Shown: piece by piece, positions 29,666 through 34,685 of the stretch
Position numbering within the stretch: the first letter of the stretch is position 1
How the letters are laid out: each line of letters starts with the position of its first letter
Notes under the pieces: model-generated
The model's database searches: none
The model's input: only the letters and a program-made list of their open reading frames with translations
What the model was told of the DNA's origin: nothing
Translations under genes and position numbers: made by a program
Source: Apostichopus californicus
Lineage: Eukaryota > Echinodermata > Holothuroidea > Aspidochirotida > Stichopodidae
NCBI GenBank assembly: GCA_020650975.1
Contig: JAIPMN010007657.1
Coordinates: 16,448 to 51,132 of the forward strand
Length of the DNA stretch: 34,685 nt
Reading direction: 5' to 3'

Positions 29666-30415
29666 TAGTGACAGGGTCCTAGCTTTGTACTCTTGCAATA
29701 CATAATGACCCTCCCCAATCTGTTTTAGTAATACAAGAGTAGGCCTATTGGACAAAATAATACAAGAATATCACACTGGTGATAAATTTTGGTCTTAGTG
29801 ACAACATTTGCCCTCTCTTTTTATATGGACTTATGTTGATGTAGGCTACAATAATGCCTTAAAATTAGTAGATTGTATTTTTAATCATCATTATTATTAA
29901 CTTTGCTTTATCTGCCTCTATTTTTTTTAGACTAGAAGTATATTATTAACTCACATCAATAATTTAATTCATACTAATTAAATTAGTATCATTACAAAGC
30001 TTCTTCTGTTTATTTCAACAATGCACGAACTTGCTCCTCTGCTTATCATTCCAAATTTAGTTTAGCCAAACATTTAGCAATCATTAAGTTTATAAACAAT
30101 GATTAAACCCTTGACATAATATGTTCAAATTAAATATTTCTATTTTCCTCTTTGTTTATCTTCTATTAACTGTTGTAAAATTCACCAATTAACAATCAAA
30201 CTGTTTTCAGCTTCTGGTAATTTCTTTTGTAACTAAATGAACAATGCTCCACCCACCCACCCCTTCACAAGGTTTCGCTTTTGGAACCACAAATGTTGCA
30301 CATACCTAGATAACTATTAATTATGCCAAATGGGTATTTCTCTATTTTTTGCTTGCAGTTCTCTTATTCCAAAGACACTATCTGATTATTTGTAAATCAT
30401 GGTATACATGATTAA

Positions 30416-30482
30416 AATAAATTTGTTTGTATCTAGGATTAGGAATAACACTTCTGTTGAATGGTTCACGGATTGTAATAAA
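30416..30482 (+). terminator. Candidate polyadenylation signals (two AATAAA)
   Basis: AATAAA occurs at 30416-30421 and 30477-30482; the sequence after the second is T/G-rich (TTGTTTTCTTTGTACTTTG). These are the first canonical hexamers downstream of the PGAP1 stop. Assignment to PGAP1 is inference. Confidence 0.35.
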
Positions 30483-30499
30483 TTCACGCAATAAGATTG

Positions 30500-33400
30500 A
30501 TGTAGTAATTCCTCTGTTGTTTTCTTTGTACTTTGTTGTGCTTACGTAAAGTGTTTTTGTATCTTTTGTTTCATTTGGTTCTGTTGTGGCAGTTGAGATA
30601 GAAAAACGACTGATTACACAAATGTCAAGTATTACACAATGATTGCTACAATTTTATCGCGATATTAAATGTAACGTTACACATTAAAGTTTGTCAACAT
30701 AACCATGGTAACATAACATTTCTTACTCAACATTAACTGACCGTTACATTCGTTCTGTGCTTGGGTCTTTTTTGTGGTCATATACTTCCAATGTTTATAG
30801 TTTTGTTTCGTCAAAGAAAATTGATCGTTACATAAATATTTTCCCCTATTAGCCATTAATCGAACAGCAGACTAAATATGATTAAAGCTTGTATATATTT
30901 CCGACAAGACGGGCTAATAAAATATCGTTTGTTTACGTGTATGACCGTTGTGAAACAAGTCCGAACATTAATGTCAAGAATGTTGTCCATATTTTATGAC
31001 TTAACACCGTATTACAACCCGACTGTAAGAGATTCACAGACAAGTTGTCATGCAATCCTATATATATACAAGTAAGAAAGATTTGTTGTCCTGGGAGTGC
31101 TCTACATGAATTATATTTTTATCGCAAACATTTTACTGATCTAAAACGGCAGTAATATGCAACAGGTATGTCAGGGTCAATGCGGTTGGAGGTTATAGTA
31201 TACTAACTCAAGAATTAGGAGACTTATTGAACAGATTGGTTCGTCATGCAGTCACGATCTACGTTTTACGAAGCTCTACGGACCTGAACTTCTTCCGAAA
31301 GAAAAAAACACTGTTAAACTGCTTAACTTCTGCATAGATATAAAAGTCAGAGGGCCAGACTGTCCAATCCTAGCAGAACCTTCTTACAAAGGTAAGCTTG
31401 CTGGAATCGGAATAGGCCCTGGAAGTGCTATATAAACTGAACGACTAAACAAGGGCACGTGTTGGGAAGTAAAAAAACCCAATCATCCTATGAAATACTC
31501 CGGCAGATTAGAGTTTTGTACGTGAAAAGGTCCCCAAACAAAGATAATGCATGCACAAACCGTTGACCTACTACTGACACTTTGTGTCAGGAAGCTATCC
31601 AAGTTGAAGCTTTAGATTATTTTGAAGTTTTTAAACACTTTGACTCGATTTGACGATTTCAGATGTGAAAACCTTGGATTTTTCTGGATAAAATATATCT
31701 TACTTTTGGAGTCGAAGCCACGACGACACAGATCATAACTTTTAATAAGCCTCTATGTGTTGTTAATTTCTTAGAAAGTAAAACATTCTCCTTCATAGTC
31801 GTGAAGACGTTTTACTCGTCCAAAAGTCACAAATCAGAAAATTATATAACGCTGGTAGAGACTGCGGTATGTCCTGCGCATTTGAAACAGATTGGATGCA
31901 ATTTATAGCCAGAAATTCTTTGAAAGGGAACATAACTTGTATTTTACAAATTTGAAAGTTACACAAGCATGAACAAACATCACGAGGGTTTCTACTCGTC
32001 GATAAAATTAATTCTTTCTACGAAATATTCCTACGACACATATTTTGTTTTGCTTAGTTGAAACCTTGAATTAAGTACTGCATAGAGCCTCAGGTAAACT
32101 CAGCTTTACGATTTTGGACAAAATAGACTCAGTTAGTCAGTTTTAGTGTCAACTAGTGACGTTGTTTGCCTCTTTTAATCAAATTTACCCAAATATGATA
32201 CAGACGAGGCACCAGAATTCAAATTGTAACTATTTCACTGGAACTCATTAATTATCAGGACATTGGCAATATTCCAGTTAAACCTCTACTGGCTCCAGAT
32301 ATGGCTCAAGTAAGGCTCAAGACGTCAACCTGCTCAACATGAAAACAGAATCTTGACATTTGACCGTATATCCAACGTCTACATAACTTTAAAATTATTC
32401 CATGTGATGAAACCGATAGCTATAAGGGGGAAGGAATCGACTAGCCATCACAATAAACTTGTGAGCAAATCCCATATATGATTGCGCACAGATTGTGTTC
32501 TAGTTGCAGAATAAATTATAATCTTCCCTCGATAGGCTTGACTTAAAAAACTGGGGGAGGCTTTGGTTCTTGGAGACGGACGGGACCCTTAGGTTAGGAA
32601 CCCGGTGGCTTGAGGGATTATAGTCAAACCCCAAAAGTAAAGTTTACCTTTGGGGATCAGCCCAGCAACCGGTAAGGGAGTTCGCTATAGGTAGGTACTT
32701 CTAAGAGGTTGGTATTACCAGGGCTGGAGAGGGGGGGGGGGTAGCCTACCAGTGAATTCAGCGTTCCTTCCCATTTGCCTGACACTAGTTCTCTATTATT
32801 GTTTACACGTCCAATCTGAAATATTATTTGCTTGTCTTCTTGACTCCTACTTTATTCCATTGAGTAGTATGCTTTTTTTTGCTAACCTGCATGATCAGGC
32901 TCCACCCCTCCCCCCCCCCCTCCCACCCCTATCACGAGGTGTTCCAGTTCGGGTTCTAGTTTAGTACTGTGGATTCTCTTAGAGTTGTATTCAGAAGGGG
33001 CCTAATTGTTCAATTTTAAGGACCCCACTTTGAGGGCCCAACTATTTTATTGCTGGCGATACGGCTGCCGTGGAGAGGGCCCAATGGCCGTTTACGCCCG
33101 ACTAGGCCCAGATCAACAACAATCACCCGCTGTGTGAGTGATCAGATCGGTGAGCGGATCTTTGTTTAGAGTATGTTTTGAGAATCGTGATACAACACAA
33201 AGCACTATTTTACGATCACTTATTTGTGTTTATGTAGTAACGTCATGCAAGAAGATTGTCTCGGCTTGTCTAAGAACGATTTTAATCCTTCCAAGTGAAT
33301 AAGATTTGGTTGAGAAAAACAATACAAGCTACAAGAAGTTCAAACAAGTTTGATGACATAACTTGTCCCTATAGGCTACAGTCTTACCAATAGGGTCTAC

Positions 33401-33885
33401 ATATGTGAGCTATGCAATATGTAGACATTGATTGAATTTACCTTGGACAAAACTGTTTTCAAATTATCAAAGATTGCGAACTCTATTGTTACTTTGCTCA
33501 TAATGGAGTTTTCACAAAAGCGTGAAACTATTTGTACAGGCAGCGGTGATTCAATGGGCTGTACGTCTAAATAAAAGACCTTGCTATTTAGTATGGACTA
33601 TGGAACGTAGAACTAAGAGAGCTCTTTGAGTTATATATAAAGGATTTCCGAGGGGGAAGAAAACTAGTCCCAACTGATACAACCCTAACTGAATCTGTAA
33701 TTAACAATGTACACAGTTTGTTGCATACATAGACTTTTAAAGGAATAGTGAACATGGAACACAAACCAAAACTCACGTACTATACGAGGTCGAGGAGTCG
33801 GTGAAGTGTCGAGACTGATATTTGCTGCTCAGGACATAGAGGTAGGCTATGACAACCATCATTTGAAATAAGAGGCATTCTAAAG
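30500..33885. other. Intergenic stretch downstream of PGAP1
   Basis: No convincing coding region. It contains a possible TATA promoter (31339-31391), an imperfect 27-bp palindrome at 32629-32655 (CCCCAAAAGTAAA against TTTACCTTTGGGG), a G run at 32732-32743, a C run near 32910, and a somewhat GC-richer patch at 32990-33130 of unknown nature. Confidence 0.5.
31339..31391 (+). promoter_or_regulatory. Possible core promoter and short first exon
   Basis: TATAAAAG at 31339-31346 is followed by an initiator-like CCAATCC (31364-31370, +1 at about 31366), which is a normal TATA spacing. A consensus donor AAG|GTAAGC follows, with the exon ending at 31391. That would make a noncoding first exon of about 26 bases. 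There is no downstream gene in the window to confirm it. Confidence 0.25.
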
Positions 33886-34253
33886 CAGGGTTGTCCAACC
33901 TTTTGCAAAGGATGGCCACATGGAATGATTATGATGAAGGAGGAGGCCGCATGAACCCTACGCTCGATTTTTCGAGCGGAGCGCACTGATTTATTTTCCT
34001 TCCTGATAAAACAGATGAATAAAGTTCAGCCGCCCTCCCCCCCCCCCCCCCTCCGCTGAGAGAGTGTCACACAAACTGACCTGTATGCAGTTTTTTGGAC
34101 CCAGAAGGTTCGAATGATTGATTATACAGCTTCAAATTGTTATCAATAAATCTGCTCACTAAAATTTCGCACCCTAGAGCATCTCTGGCGGGCCGGACGC
34201 AACCCTGCGGCGGGCCGGACTGTGGCCCGCGGGCCGTAGGTTGGACAACCCTG
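33886..34253. mobile_element. Non-autonomous hAT element (MITE-like), 368 bp
   Basis: A perfect 16-bp terminal inverted repeat, CAGGGTTGTCCAACCT at 33886-33901 and its complement at 34238-34253. The CAGGG start and the GGCCCGCGGGCC subterminal block fit non-autonomous hAT elements. Candidate 8-bp target duplications TTCTAAAG (33878-33885) and TTCTAAGT (34254-34261) match at 6 of 8. Inside are a hairpin CGCTCGATTTTTCGAGCG (33961-33978) and a C run of about fourteen near 34036-34050. No transposase ORF. Confidence 0.8.
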
Positions 34254-34288
34254 TTCTAAGTTATCTAATACATTCAATCGCTTCTCAA

Positions 34289-34430
34289 CTACCCCCCCCA
34301 CTCATGGGCGTCAATCCAGGGGGGACGGGGGACACGTCCCCCCCACGTTTCGATGGGTGGGGGACACAATATCAAATGTCCCCCCCACACATTTGGAAAA
34401 AGAGTAGTGTCGTGGCTCTATTTGGTTAGA
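34289..34430. repeat. C/G-rich hairpin repeat
   Basis: GGGGGAC and GTCCCCC (34327-34342) form a near-perfect palindrome with a 2-base centre. GGGGGACA (34359-34366) and TGTCCCCC (34377-34384) form a second pair. The block CATGGGCGTCAATCC upstream may be a transposon end. It looks like a dispersed repeat; the family is not certain. Confidence 0.5.
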
Positions 34431-34507
34431 GCTTACACATCTCAGGATTCATATCATCGAATATCACTCAATGTTGCTGAATGGAGAATTCCACTCAGAT
34501 CTCGTGA

Positions 34508-34685
34508 GTTGGTACCCTGAGCTCTCTGAGTCTGCCTTTCTTTCGAGGCCAGTTCCAGTCGTCGTCTGTTGAAGGGTATAGACAAATATTCAAGTTGATG
34601 AATCCAGCGGTACGGGCTTTGTTTGGTGAAGTCGAAGCTCTCTTGCGGTTGCTCCTCGTCTCCTCCGCCAGTTCGACGGAAGCCG
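34508..34685 (+). CDS. hAT-family transposase, C-terminal segment, runs off the window
   Basis: In the frame starting at 34508, an open stretch reads SSVEGYRQIFKLMNPAVRAL then FGEVEALLRLLLVSSASSTE and A at the window edge. This is the start of the conserved hAT C-terminal dimerisation region, which in related transposases continues ERSFSALRRLKTWLRSTM. An in-frame stop lies just upstream at 34505-34507, so the rest of the transposase is not contiguous; the fragment is truncated or a separate exon. The C/G-rich repeat ending 80 bases upstream may be the left end of the same element (inference). Confidence 0.7.

Larger units (their letters stand above)
28077..30500 (+). other. PGAP1: Probable PGAP1 3' UTR and flank
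   Basis: I find no AATAAA between the stop codon and 30416. Candidate signals are AATAAA at 30416-30421 and 30477-30482, with ATTAAA variants near 29978, 30102 and 30129. If the distal signals are used, the 3' UTR is about 2.4 kb and includes the 29-bp minisatellite at 28845-29665. No reading frame in this stretch looks like a protein. Confidence 0.4.

Noticed and set aside
34459-34684. About 75-80 open codons on the minus strand at the right edge in two frames
   Set aside because: They shadow the + strand frame that encodes recognisable hAT transposase residues (MNPAVRALFGEVEALLRLLLVS).
1-34685. A Polinton, provirus with envelope, or intact reverse transcriptase
   Set aside because: No reading frame shows polymerase, integrase, capsid or envelope features; the only such element seen is the gag-like DIRS fragment.

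Overview
This is animal genomic DNA: spliced genes with GT-AG introns, long AT-rich introns full of minisatellites, and several eukaryotic transposon families. I see no bacterial signal. The main gene is a clear PGAP1 orthologue (GPI inositol-deacylase, an ER enzyme that removes the inositol-linked acyl chain from GPI anchors). The kinds of repeat present (a DIRS-type gag-like fossil, a tRNA-derived SINE, hAT elements, AGGTCA-rich repeats, a short TTAGGG tract) suggest a marine invertebrate, perhaps an echinoderm. That placement is inference only; no gene here fixes the species.

Layout. Positions 1-28076 (+ strand) hold the 3' three quarters of PGAP1. Seventeen coding exons join without a frame break to give 726 codons and a TAA stop at 28074-28076. 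The catalytic lipase exons lie upstream, outside the window. The exons cover the end of the lipase domain, the lumenal beta-rich region, and the C-terminal block of membrane helices. The 3' UTR probably runs to AATAAA signals near 30416-30482.

Inside PGAP1, intron 9 (10846-17509) holds a nested minus-strand gene of unknown function, a 320-residue single-exon ORF at 13176-14138. Intron 7 holds a 5'-truncated processed retrocopy with a 15-bp target duplication. Intron 13 holds a broken DIRS-type gag-like fragment between two ~250-bp direct repeats. Intron 15 holds a tRNA-derived SINE.

The most unusual feature is a set of three tandem arrays, each built from a PGAP1 exon edge plus its splice site. 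They are a 122-bp exon+intron unit at 1-570, a 44-bp unit carrying the exon 5 donor at 5684-5995, and a 130-bp unit carrying the exon 9 donor at 10735-11289. All three multiply competing splice sites in the same gene. Several other minisatellites (units of 9, 29, 29, ~38, 52 and 122 bp) fill other introns and the 3' flank.

Downstream (30500-34685) is gene-poor. It contains a possible TATA promoter with a short first exon, a complete-looking non-autonomous hAT element (33886-34253), a C/G-rich hairpin repeat, and the start of a hAT transposase C-terminal segment that runs off the right edge.
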